Assembly: GCF_004118935.1 (NCBI RefSeq)
Contig: NZ_CP035375.1
Span: 62,001-126,000, forward strand
Direction: 5' to 3'
DNA from: Salinibacterium sp. UTAS2018
GTDB lineage: Bacteria > Actinomycetota > Actinomycetes > Actinomycetales > Microbacteriaceae
Length of the DNA: 64,000 nt
The first letter of the stretch is position 1, and the number at the start of each line of letters is the position of its first letter. Of the stretch, positions 34,541 to 42,489 are shown in pieces. The translations under genes were made by a program, and so were the position numbers. The notes below the pieces were generated by a model, which saw only the letters and a list, made by a program, of their open reading frames with translations, had not been told where the DNA came from and did not search any database.

Positions 34541-34576
34541 ACTATAGCGAGCCTGTTACCAATCCGTTACCTTATC
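34541..34576 (-). promoter_or_regulatory. Promoter with PHO-box-like 11-bp direct repeat
   Basis: Two 11-bp units beginning GTTACC (34555-34565 and 34566-34576, plus-strand view) lie upstream of a minus-strand TATAGT -10 (34546-34541). The repeat covers roughly -21 to -42, where PhoP/PhoB activators bind. No -35 hexamer is otherwise evident. Confidence 0.55.
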
Positions 34577-34582
34577 GGCGAA

Positions 34583-35485
34583 TTACTTGAGGCGTGTCTC
34601 AATCGCCTCGCGAAACGGGATCGACGGAACCGCTCCATGGTTCTCTACCGAGATGGATGCCGCGGCTCCAGCAAAACGCAGGGCGTCCTCCAGCATCATG
34701 CCCTCCACCACACCCGCGGCGAACGCACCACAAAAGGTGTCACCCGCGCCCGTAGCGTCGACGGCCGTGACCCGATGCGCCGGAACAATGACGGGCTCGG
34801 AACCGACGCGGTGAAGTGCGGCACCCTTCGAACCGAGCGTCACGATGACGGTCGAGACGAGGCTCAGCAAGCGCTCACCGATCCCATCCAATTCGCTGGA
34901 GAGATCGTTGTCGCGCGCGAGCTCGGCAGCCTCGTGCTCGTTGACGATAAGTATGTCGAGGTTCTCCAGCAGATCTGACGGCAGAGCTTGAATGGGCGCG
35001 GCGTTCAGAATGACGCGGGTGCCGACGGCCCGAGCGATTCGTGCTGCTTCGATCACGGTGGCCAGAGGAATCTCGAGTTGCATGACGAGAGCGGATGCCG
35101 CACTCAGCGCTGAGGAATCTGTCGCTGTCAGGTCGGCGACATCAGCGTTCGCCCCCGCCTCGACAATGATCGTGTTTTCGCCCGTGTTGTCCACCGCGAT
35201 TAGCGCCGTGCCGGTGGGCCTTTCCGTAGTTCGCAGATGCGTGACGTCGATTGAGTCTGCCACAAGCCCCGACCGCACCATGTCACCGAATCCGTCGTTG
35301 CCGACGGCGCCGATGAAGGTAGTCGAAACACCAGCGCGCGCTGCAGCGACGGCCTGATTCTGACCTTTACCGCCCAGTGCGGTATTCACTCCTCGCGAAA
35401 GCACGGTTTCTCCCGGCGAGGGAATACGGTCTACTCGAAAGACCTGATCAATGTTTGCGCTACCAACGACGACGATTCCAGACAT
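34583..35485 (-). CDS. rbsK: Ribokinase
   Basis: PfkB family sugar kinase of 300 residues, expected to phosphorylate D-ribose at O5. The N-terminal GGKGQNQAVAAARAG motif (about 38-52) and the C-terminal DATGAGDTFCGAFA motif with catalytic Asp are typical of ribokinase. It stands alone without ribose transport genes and has its own leaderless-type promoter. Its proximity to the deoxyribose operon 5 kb away is suggestive but not operonic. Deoxyribokinase activity cannot be excluded. Confidence 0.88.
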   Translation of the reverse strand: MSGIVVVGSANIDQVFRVDRIPSPGETVLSRGVNTALGGKGQNQAVAAARAGVSTTFIGAVGNDGFGDMVRSGLVADSIDVTHLRTTERPTGTALIAVDNTGENTIIVEAGANADVADLTATDSSALSAASALVMQLEIPLATVIEAARIARAVGTRVILNAAPIQALPSDLLENLDILIVNEHEAAELARDNDLSSELDGIGERLLSLVSTVIVTLGSKGAALHRVGSEPVIVPAHRVTAVDATGAGDTFCGAFAAGVVEGMMLEDALRFAGAAASISVENHGAVPSIPFREAIETRLK

Positions 35486-35497
35486 TAGTCAAAAGTA
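35486..35497 (-). promoter_or_regulatory. Leaderless-type -10 box for rbsK
   Basis: Minus-strand TACTTT (35497-35492), 6 bases, then ATG at 35485. Confidence 0.5.
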
Positions 35498-35521
35498 ACG
35501 CATTCCCCGGAGGAACGGGGC

Positions 35522-36997
35522 TTATTCGGCTTCTGTATCCGATTCCGCCGCAGCGAGAATGCGATTCACCATTCCGCTGAAGATCACGCCGTGGAACGGA
35601 AGGATCGCCGCCCAGTAGAGGCGACCACCCAGCCCGCTCGGAAAGAAGACCGCCCGCTGACGATAGAACGATCCGGCTTCGCCACGATCTTCGACGCTCA
35701 GCTCAAGCCACGCCCGGCCCGGCAGCTTCATTTCTGCCCGGAGGCGCAAGCTATGCCCGCGCTCGATGCTCTCAACCCGCCAGAAGTCCAACGCGTCGCC
35801 GGTGTTGAGGGTGGTCGGATGACGGCGGCCACGTCGCAGGCCGACCCCACCAACCAGCTTGTCGAGCCAGCCGCGCATGGCCCACGCGAGCGGGAACGAA
35901 TACCACCCGTTCTCGCCGCCGATGCCCTCAACCACAGCCCAGAGTGCGGCGGCTGACGCTGGAGTCTCTCGTTCGCGCAGGTCGGTATAGACGGTGTGAC
36001 CGGTCCACTCGGGGTCACTGGGGATGGGGTCGCTCGGCGCACCAACGACGGTCGCGTCTTGCCAACTCGTCTCCACTTCGCCGTCGCCCATCTTCACCAG
36101 CGCTAGTCGCACCGACGCGCGATAACTCGTGAGCCCACCCTCTGGGGCAGGGATGAAATCTGAGACTGACTTGTCACGAACAATGCAGTCGAACTGAAGC
36201 GACTCAATGATCGGCACCGCCAAAAGACGAGGGATAGGCGTGACGAGATTCACCCATTGCGACGCCAGCCACGGAGTCAGCACGGGCAGTGAGGCGATGG
36301 GGCGCTGGTGCAGCCCCGCCTCGACGGCGTAACCGTTCATCATCTGACCGTAGCGCAGCACATCCGGTCCGCCGATGTCGAAACTGCGGTTGAGGTCAGC
36401 CGGCAATTCGAGCGCCGAAACCAAGTAGTAGAGCACATCGCGTACCGCGATGGGCTGAATGAAGTTGCGCACCCACTTCGGCGCGGGCATGTACGGCAGA
36501 ACTTCCGTGAGGTGACGAATCATCTCGAAGGAGGCCGAACCGGAGCCGATAACGACCCCAGCGTTGAACGCGATGGTCGGTACACCTGACTCGAGCAGGA
36601 TGTTGCCGACTTCGGCCCGGCTGCGCAAATGGCGGCTGAGCTCAGAAATATCGCCCTCGGGGTGAAGCCCGCCGAGGTAGACGATGCGCGAGACCCCCGC
36701 CTTCTTGGCGGCGTGGGCCACGTTCATGGCTGACAGCTTTTCAGTCTTCTCGAAGTCGCCAGCAGCTCCCATGGCATGGACCAAGTAGTAGAGCGCGTCA
36801 ATGCCGTCGACGGCAGCGACAAGGCTGTCGGCATCGGTGAGGTCACCCACGACGACCTCAACATCGTCGCTCCATGGCACATCGCGCAGCTTTCGCGGAT
36901 TGCGCACGAGAACACGGACGCTGTGCCCCGCCTCAATGAGTCGAGGCACCAATCGGCCGCCGAGATATCCAGTTGCTCCAGTTACAAGAACGCGCAT
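35522..36997 (-). CDS. SDR family oxidoreductase with DUF2867 domain
   Basis: Fusion of an atypical NAD(P)H-binding short-chain dehydrogenase (residues 1-290; VTGATGYLGGRLVPRL dinucleotide loop) and a C-terminal DUF2867 domain (about 330-485). The SDR part resembles YbjT/NmrA-like proteins, with DALYYLVHAMG where catalysis or ligand binding would occur. Length of 491 residues is usual for this fusion. Function is unknown; redox sensing or a quinone-related role are guesses. The ATG follows TAGGCT by 6 bases. Confidence 0.87.
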   Translation of the reverse strand: MRVLVTGATGYLGGRLVPRLIEAGHSVRVLVRNPRKLRDVPWSDDVEVVVGDLTDADSLVAAVDGIDALYYLVHAMGAAGDFEKTEKLSAMNVAHAAKKAGVSRIVYLGGLHPEGDISELSRHLRSRAEVGNILLESGVPTIAFNAGVVIGSGSASFEMIRHLTEVLPYMPAPKWVRNFIQPIAVRDVLYYLVSALELPADLNRSFDIGGPDVLRYGQMMNGYAVEAGLHQRPIASLPVLTPWLASQWVNLVTPIPRLLAVPIIESLQFDCIVRDKSVSDFIPAPEGGLTSYRASVRLALVKMGDGEVETSWQDATVVGAPSDPIPSDPEWTGHTVYTDLRERETPASAAALWAVVEGIGGENGWYSFPLAWAMRGWLDKLVGGVGLRRGRRHPTTLNTGDALDFWRVESIERGHSLRLRAEMKLPGRAWLELSVEDRGEAGSFYRQRAVFFPSGLGGRLYWAAILPFHGVIFSGMVNRILAAAESDTEAE

Positions 36998-37009
36998 GCT
37001 GTAAGCCTA
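36998..37009 (-). promoter_or_regulatory. Leaderless-type -10 box for the SDR-DUF2867 gene
   Basis: Minus-strand TAGGCT (37009-37004), 6 bases, then ATG at 36997. Confidence 0.6.
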
Positions 37010-37066
37010 GGCACGGCCGCTGGGAGGCAGCGCACAGTTACCTCGGTATCTGCCGCCGCCCTGTTC

Positions 37067-37912
37067 TTAGCGGGCTCGACGCGCTACCGGGCTGCGAGAC
37101 TTGAGACGGCGCCAGACAACGAACCAGGCTGCGCCGCTGAGGGCGAGGATGCTGAAGAAGATGGTCCACGCCATCCAAGTCTGATCCGGCTTCGCGCCGT
37201 ACACGCTCGCCTGCAATTCGGCCTGCGACAGCGTGGGAGTGATCGTTCCGTCGATTTCGCCAACGGCTCCCTCGCCAGTCGAGCCGCCCGAGGATCCGCC
37301 TGCTCCGGTCGACGACGTCGATTCGGGATCAGGAGTCTCTGTCGGAGAAGGCGTCTTGGTGGCCTTGGGCGTCGGCGTGCTACTCGAGTCGCTCGATGGC
37401 TCAGAAGTGGCAGCGGGGTCTGCGGCGGGAGGCGCGTCTGGCCCGGTATGGCCGGGGTAGGTCGCGAACACCTGCACACCCCACGTCGTGCCACCGCTTT
37501 GATAAAAAGCGATCCCGATGTCGGTGAAGGAACCCAAGATGTTCTCGCGGTGCCCCTGCGACCCCATCCAACCGTCGTGCATCGACTGCGCGGTCGGGTA
37601 TCCCTGGGCGACGTTCTCGCCGGCGGAGCGCCACCCTGACGGAATCTGAGCCGAATAGTCGGGATTGTGCGACATGGTGCTGCTCGCCGCCATCTTCTTG
37701 GCCCACGCTAACGCAACGGCATCCATGTCGGCGTTGCGGATGAGGCCCTGCTGACCGTTATCCCACCGCGCTTGATTGACAAGCCCGTGGATGGTGTCGG
37801 CTTCTGCTGCAGAAGCAGGGGCTGCAGCAGCAATAGGAACGAGAAAAACCGCGAGAAGAAGTGCAAAAAATCCACTGGCGATACGGGAGGGAGTGTGGCG
37901 TGAAAAAATCAT
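37067..37912 (-). CDS. CAP/SCP domain surface protein
   Basis: Secreted protein of 281 residues. A signal peptide (about 1-34) precedes a CAP domain (about 40-155) with the usual conserved blocks: SHNPDYS, GENVAQGY, HRENILG and WGVQVFATYPG. A Pro/Ser/Thr-rich linker follows and a C-terminal transmembrane helix (about 248-268) with an Arg-rich tail. This suggests a membrane-tethered extracellular domain. Bacterial CAP proteins have largely unknown function. No sortase motif is seen. Confidence 0.88.
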   Translation of the reverse strand: MIFSRHTPSRIASGFFALLLAVFLVPIAAAAPASAAEADTIHGLVNQARWDNGQQGLIRNADMDAVALAWAKKMAASSTMSHNPDYSAQIPSGWRSAGENVAQGYPTAQSMHDGWMGSQGHRENILGSFTDIGIAFYQSGGTTWGVQVFATYPGHTGPDAPPAADPAATSEPSSDSSSTPTPKATKTPSPTETPDPESTSSTGAGGSSGGSTGEGAVGEIDGTITPTLSQAELQASVYGAKPDQTWMAWTIFFSILALSGAAWFVVWRRLKSRSPVARRAR

Positions 37913-37970
37913 TACTCAGCAAGTATCCGTGGATACGCGCGCTGGGCAACCCCCACGCCACACCTCTCGG

Positions 37971-38828
37971 CTAAATCAGAGACTTCGTGTGCCACACGGT
38001 CTTTGTCTCGGTCCACTGAACGACACGTTCGATGGAGGGCGCGGGAACTCCCACGACCGGGCCTGAGACGCGCTTGAGCGTATCGGCAGCCGCGATTTGA
38101 AGGTCAACCCACTCGAGCTGTTCTGCTCCGGCAAGGTCGAGACCATTGACATCTGCGTGGCTCGCAAGCCACGGAGCGATCTCGGCGGGCGACCCCGTGA
38201 GGATGTTGACGACTCCCCCGGGAACGTCACTCGTCGCGAGCACCTCAGAGAGGCTGATCGCGCTCAGCGGAGCGTTCTGGTGGGCGACTACGACGACGGT
38301 GTTACCGCTGACGAGCGCCGGAGCGATAACGCTCACGAGGCCAAGCAGCGACGACGAGTCTTGCGGAGCAACGATCGCGATAACGCCACTCGGCTCCGGC
38401 GTTGACAGGTTGAAGTACGGGCCAGAGACGGGGTTACCGTTTCCGGCTACCTGCACGTATTTGTCAGCCCAACCGGCGTACCAGACCCACGCGTCAATGG
38501 CGGTGTCGAGCTGTGCGGTCGCAGCCGATTTCGACAGGGACTCCGTAGCCATGAGCTCGTCGATGAACTGCTCGCGACGGCCCTCAAGGAGCTCCGCAAT
38601 GCGGTACAGCACCTGGCCGCGGTTGTAGCCCGTGGCCCCCGACCAGCCGCTGACCGCTGCGCGGGCGGCCACTACGGCATCCCGGGCGTCCTTGCGGCTT
38701 GCCAAGGCTGCGTTCGCAAGGAACGCGCCCTTCTTGGTAGTGACTTCGTACGTGCGACCGCTTTCGCTGCGCGGGAACTTGCCACCGATGTAGAGCTTGT
38801 AGGTCTTAGGAACCGTGAGACGGGTCAT
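37971..38828 (-). CDS. Half-length aldehyde dehydrogenase-like protein lacking the catalytic cysteine
   Basis: ALDH-fold protein of 285 residues, about 200 shorter than the family. It has the N-terminal domain (YIGGKFPRSESGRTYEV) and cofactor-domain segments (GVIAIVAPQD, LVSGNTVVVVAHQNAPLSA) but ends before the part that carries the catalytic Cys. The Pro-Trp-Asn motif is replaced (PQD). No frameshift is visible and the start overlaps the stop of the full-length ALDH gene as ATGA, so it is a maintained gene rather than debris. It may pair with that enzyme as a regulatory or structural subunit. Confidence 0.82.
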   Translation of the reverse strand: MTRLTVPKTYKLYIGGKFPRSESGRTYEVTTKKGAFLANAALASRKDARDAVVAARAAVSGWSGATGYNRGQVLYRIAELLEGRREQFIDELMATESLSKSAATAQLDTAIDAWVWYAGWADKYVQVAGNGNPVSGPYFNLSTPEPSGVIAIVAPQDSSSLLGLVSVIAPALVSGNTVVVVAHQNAPLSAISLSEVLATSDVPGGVVNILTGSPAEIAPWLASHADVNGLDLAGAEQLEWVDLQIAAADTLKRVSGPVVGVPAPSIERVVQWTETKTVWHTKSLI

Positions 38829-40336
38829 TTCTTGCCACCTTTCGTGACGGCGGGCGCAGCCCATCCAGCGGATTCTAGGTACGAAGCGAGTCCATGACGG
38901 CCGCCCTCGCGGCCGTAGCCGCTCTCCTTGTAGCCACCAAACGGCGACGCAGGATCGAAGCGGTTGAACGTGTTCGCCCAAATCACGCCCGCGCGCAGCT
39001 TGTCGGCCACAGCGAGAACGCGTGAGCCCTTCTCGCTCCAGATGCCCGCCGACAGCCCGTAGGGCGTGTTGTTGGACTTGGCGATAGCTTCTGCCGGCGT
39101 GCGGAACGTGAGCACGCTCAGTACCGGCCCGAAGACCTCTTCGCGAGCGATGCGGCTCGAGGTCGACACGTTCGTGAAGATCGTTGGAGCGAACCAGAAA
39201 CCGTTTTCAGGGATCGGGCAGTCCGCGGTCCAGCGCTCGGACCCTTCGGCTTCACCGATGTCGCTGAGTTCGCGGATGCGGTCGAGCTGAGCCTTGGAGT
39301 TGATCGCACCAATGTCGGTGTTCTTGTCGAGCGGGTCGCCCATGCGCAAGGTGGAGAGTCGCGCCTTGAGACGGTCGACGACCTCGTCGTGCACGTTCTC
39401 TTGAACCAGAAGGCGTGATCCTGCACAGCAGACGTGACCCTGGTTGAAGAAGATGCCGTTGACGATTCCTTCGATGGCTTGGTCCATCGGGGCGTCATCG
39501 AAGACGATGTTCGCGGCCTTACCGCCGAGCTCGAGCGTGACCTTCTTGCCCGTACCCGCGACCGATTTGGCGATCGCACGGCCAACACCGGTCGAGCCGG
39601 TGAAGGCGACCTTGTTGACATCCGGGTGGTTAACGAGCGCGTGGCCCGTGTCGCCGGCGCCGGTGACGATATTGACAACACCCTTGGGCAGGTCAGCCTG
39701 CTGCAGGATTTCGGCAAAGATCATCGCGCTCAGCGGAGTGGTCTCAGCCGGCTTGATCACAACGGTATTTCCCGCGGCGAGCGCCGGAGCGATCTTCCAC
39801 GCGAGCATGAGCAGCGGGAAATTCCACGGGATTACCTGAGCGGCAACACCGAGCGACTGCGGGTTCGGTCCGAGACCGGCGTAGTCGAGCTTGTCGGCCC
39901 ACCCGGCGTAGTAGAAGAACCACGCAGCGACGAGAGGCACGTCAACGTCACGGCTCTCCTTGATCGGCTTTCCGTTGTCGAGGCTCTCGGCAACAGCAAG
40001 CTCGCGGGCCCGCTCCTGCACGAGGCGAGCGATGCGGAAGAGGTACTTGCCGCGGTCGGCGCCCGAGAGCTTCGACCAGGTGCGGTCGTAGGCCTTGCGG
40101 GCTGCAGCGACGGCAGAATCCACATCGGCGCTGTTGGCGTTGGAGATCGAAGCGATCTCCTTTTCGGTTGCCGGAGAGATCGTGGTGAACGCGTCGCCGC
40201 GGCCATCCACAAACTCGCCGTCAATGAAGAGACCGTAGTGCTTCTTCAGGTGCAGAACCGAAGTTGATTCTGGGGCTGGCGCGTAGTCGAGAAAGCTTGG
40301 TGCCTTCACGCTCAGTGCTTTGTCATTCTCAGTCAT
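38825..40336 (-). CDS. Aldehyde dehydrogenase
   Basis: Full-length NAD(P)+-dependent aldehyde dehydrogenase of 503 residues. The motif VIPWNFP (168-174), catalytic Glu269 in LELGGK and catalytic Cys303 in NQGHVC are intact. It starts 8 bases after deoC. In this operon the natural substrate is acetaldehyde or a related product of the deoxyribose-phosphate aldolase reaction, giving acetate; that is inferred from context. Confidence 0.93.
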   Translation of the reverse strand: MTENDKALSVKAPSFLDYAPAPESTSVLHLKKHYGLFIDGEFVDGRGDAFTTISPATEKEIASISNANSADVDSAVAAARKAYDRTWSKLSGADRGKYLFRIARLVQERARELAVAESLDNGKPIKESRDVDVPLVAAWFFYYAGWADKLDYAGLGPNPQSLGVAAQVIPWNFPLLMLAWKIAPALAAGNTVVIKPAETTPLSAMIFAEILQQADLPKGVVNIVTGAGDTGHALVNHPDVNKVAFTGSTGVGRAIAKSVAGTGKKVTLELGGKAANIVFDDAPMDQAIEGIVNGIFFNQGHVCCAGSRLLVQENVHDEVVDRLKARLSTLRMGDPLDKNTDIGAINSKAQLDRIRELSDIGEAEGSERWTADCPIPENGFWFAPTIFTNVSTSSRIAREEVFGPVLSVLTFRTPAEAIAKSNNTPYGLSAGIWSEKGSRVLAVADKLRAGVIWANTFNRFDPASPFGGYKESGYGREGGRHGLASYLESAGWAAPAVTKGGKK

Positions 40337-40344
40337 GGGGTGCC

Positions 40345-41358
40345 TTAGTCAATCGTGACGTAGTCGGGGCCGGAGTAGTGGCCGGTGGTGAGCTTCTGAC
40401 GCTGCATGAGCACGTCATTGAGGAGACTGGAGGCTCCGAAACGGAACAGGTGCGGCTGAAGCCACTCCTCGCCCACAGTTTCGGCAACAGTCACGAGGTA
40501 CTTGATGGCATCTTTCGAGCTGCGGATGCCACCAGCAGGCTTCACACCGATCTTCTCGCCGGTGAGCAGGTGCCAGTCGCGCACAACCTCAAGCATGAGC
40601 AACGTGACGGGCAGGGTCGCTGCCGGCGAAACCTTACCGGTGGAGGTCTTGATGAAGTCTCCCCCGGCGAGAATTGCCAACCACGATGCTTTGCGCACGT
40701 TGTCGTACGTGTTCAGTTCGCCGGTCTCCAGGATCACCTTGAGATGAGCGTAGGTACCGTTTTCGCGGCGGCATGCCTCTTTGACAGCAACGATCTGATC
40801 GAAAACAACACCGTACTTGCCGGAGAGGAACGCGCCACGGTCGATGACCATGTCGATTTCGTCTGCTCCGTTAGCGACGGCTTCCTTGGTGTCCATGATT
40901 TTGATGGGCAGCGAGGAACGTCCGCTCGGGAACGCGGTAGCGACAGCGGCTACGTTGATTCCGCTGTCAGAACCGTTCGACCAGGATGAGCCAAGTGCCT
41001 CTGCTGCGTACGGAACCATGTCGCCATACACGCACACGGCTGCGACCTGCGGGGTGGAGGAATCCGAAGCATCAGGCAGCACGGCCTTAGCCGCGAGCGA
41101 GCGTACCTTGCCGGGGGTATCCGCACCTTCGAGCGTAGTGAGGTCGATGAGCTTGATGATGGTGTCAAGAGCCCACGCCTTTGACGTGGTCTTGATCGAG
41201 CGCGTGCCGAGCGCTGCAGCACGCTGCTCAAGCCCGACCGCGTCAACGCCCGAAAGCCCCTCGAGGTGCAGCTTGAGTGACTTCTCGGTCAGATCTGAGC
41301 CGATGAGGTTGACCGCGCGCTCAGCAGGAGCGAGCGCGATGGCCTGTTCGATTGTCAT
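40345..41358 (-). CDS. deoC: Deoxyribose-phosphate aldolase
   Basis: Class I aldolase of 337 residues splitting 2-deoxyribose 5-phosphate into glyceraldehyde 3-phosphate and acetaldehyde. EIDMVIDRG, HLKVILETGEL (the Schiff-base Lys) and FIKTSTGK (the second Lys) are present. It belongs to the longer eukaryote-like DeoC group rather than the 220-residue form. The start overlaps the regulator stop by 4 bases. It serves deoxynucleoside salvage or catabolism. Confidence 0.95.
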   Translation of the reverse strand: MTIEQAIALAPAERAVNLIGSDLTEKSLKLHLEGLSGVDAVGLEQRAAALGTRSIKTTSKAWALDTIIKLIDLTTLEGADTPGKVRSLAAKAVLPDASDSSTPQVAAVCVYGDMVPYAAEALGSSWSNGSDSGINVAAVATAFPSGRSSLPIKIMDTKEAVANGADEIDMVIDRGAFLSGKYGVVFDQIVAVKEACRRENGTYAHLKVILETGELNTYDNVRKASWLAILAGGDFIKTSTGKVSPAATLPVTLLMLEVVRDWHLLTGEKIGVKPAGGIRSSKDAIKYLVTVAETVGEEWLQPHLFRFGASSLLNDVLMQRQKLTTGHYSGPDYVTID

Positions 41359-42299
41359 GTGGTTTCCTCCAGAAGGGCGTGAGCGGTGGCCTCATCGGTG
41401 ACGATGACGGAACACAGCCCACTGGTAACGACGGCGCGCGCGACGTCATGTTTAGCGTCGCCAGCGACGACAAAAATTGCGTGCTCGGCGGCACGGAGCT
41501 CATCAAGACCGATACCGACCGTGCGCTCATCCAGAGCGGAATCGACGATCTTTCCAGCACCGTTGATGTACCGGCCAACCACGTCTCCGACGGCTCCCTT
41601 GGAGACGAGGTCATCGACATCGCTCTCGGTCAGGTAGCCGCTATCGACGTGAACCGAACTAGCCCCGGCAACTCCGGCGCTATACAGATAGGCGGATGCC
41701 GAAGCACCCAGGGCCCGAACGCTAGCCACAGCGCGGTCGCGTTCAATCGCGCGCTTGGTCTCGACCTGCTCCAGAATGGCGGGGATCGGCAGCAGCGTTG
41801 CTTGACCGTGACCCTTCTGCGCAATCGTGACAGCGGTCTGCGCAGCGGTCCCCTGCTTGCTGTTGAGACTCACGCCGCCGTTGATCTGCACGACCTGCAC
41901 ACCAACGGTCCAGCCAGGAGCGAGCAATCGAGCAACCTCGTCAAGAGTGCGACCCCAGCTCACACCGAGGGTACGAGGAACGGGGCGCACAGCGGCCAAG
42001 TAATCGGCAGCCGCTTGGGCCACGCGAGGGGTGACCTCATCCGCGTCGGCGGGCAGCGGAACGACGACCGCGTCCTTAAGACCGAAGCGGTCTCGCAACT
42101 GGCGTTCGATGTCCAGTCGCCGGGCACGGGGGTGAATGATTTCGATGCGCACGATGCCGGCTTCGCGAGCGCGAGTCAGCAGGCGCCCCACCTTCCAACG
42201 GGTAATACCGAGAAGAGCACCGACTTCGTCCTGAGTCTTGTTTTCTTCGTAGTAGAGCTCGGCAACGCGCACGGCCAATAGCTCGGTTGATTCATCCAC
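41355..42299 (-). CDS. deoR: SorC/DeoR-type sugar-binding transcriptional regulator
   Basis: Regulator of 314 residues in the SorC family, to which Bacillus subtilis DeoR belongs. The N-terminal HTH (QDEVGALLGITRWKVGRLL, about 25-45) precedes a large sugar-phosphate-binding domain related to isomerases. GTG at 42299 is preceded by GGAGG at 5 bases. As first gene of the deo operon it probably represses it until deoxyribose 5-phosphate appears. Palindromes in the 190-base divergent region are likely operators. The symbol is by analogy. Confidence 0.88.
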   Translation of the reverse strand: MDESTELLAVRVAELYYEENKTQDEVGALLGITRWKVGRLLTRAREAGIVRIEIIHPRARRLDIERQLRDRFGLKDAVVVPLPADADEVTPRVAQAAADYLAAVRPVPRTLGVSWGRTLDEVARLLAPGWTVGVQVVQINGGVSLNSKQGTAAQTAVTIAQKGHGQATLLPIPAILEQVETKRAIERDRAVASVRALGASASAYLYSAGVAGASSVHVDSGYLTESDVDDLVSKGAVGDVVGRYINGAGKIVDSALDERTVGIGLDELRAAEHAIFVVAGDAKHDVARAVVTSGLCSVIVTDEATAHALLEETT

Positions 42300-42340
42300 T
42301 GCTGCCTCCTGACTTCAACGATAGAGTCCTGCGCACTGTG

Positions 42341-42355
42341 CTGCAACATATGCAG
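42341..42355. promoter_or_regulatory. Operator candidate 1 (deo/ROK intergenic)
   Basis: CTGCA-N5-TGCAG inverted repeat, centred near 42348, about 50 bases upstream of the regulator start. Confidence 0.45.
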
Positions 42356-42362
42356 TAGGCCT

Positions 42363-42376
42363 TGCTCAGATGAGCA
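42363..42376. promoter_or_regulatory. Operator candidate 2 (deo/ROK intergenic)
   Basis: TGCTCA-N2-TGAGCA perfect inverted repeat, centred 21-22 bases from candidate 1, i.e. two helical turns. Confidence 0.5.
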
Positions 42377-42394
42377 GGCGTGATGAGCGGCGAG

Positions 42395-42408
42395 TGCGCA
42401 CATGCGCA
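42395..42408. promoter_or_regulatory. Operator candidate 3 (deo/ROK intergenic)
   Basis: TGCGCA-N2-TGCGCA, same spacing and consensus (TGCnCA-N2-TGnGCA) as candidate 2, centred 32 bases away, i.e. three helical turns. Confidence 0.5.
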
Positions 42409-42476
42409 GCCAACACCCTGAACCTGAACACCACACGAACGTGGTCCGATGGGCGCAGCACTCCCCTTGCACCCCA

Positions 42477-42489
42477 TAAGGTGGATGCC
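42477..42489 (+). promoter_or_regulatory. Leaderless-type -10 box for the ROK gene
   Basis: TAAGGT at 42477-42482, 7 bases, then GTG at 42490. Confidence 0.5.

Noticed and set aside
37971..38828. Reading the half-length ALDH as a pseudogene
   Set aside because: No frameshift or internal stop is present, its start is tightly coupled to the previous gene, and the C-terminal end looks composed rather than truncated at random.
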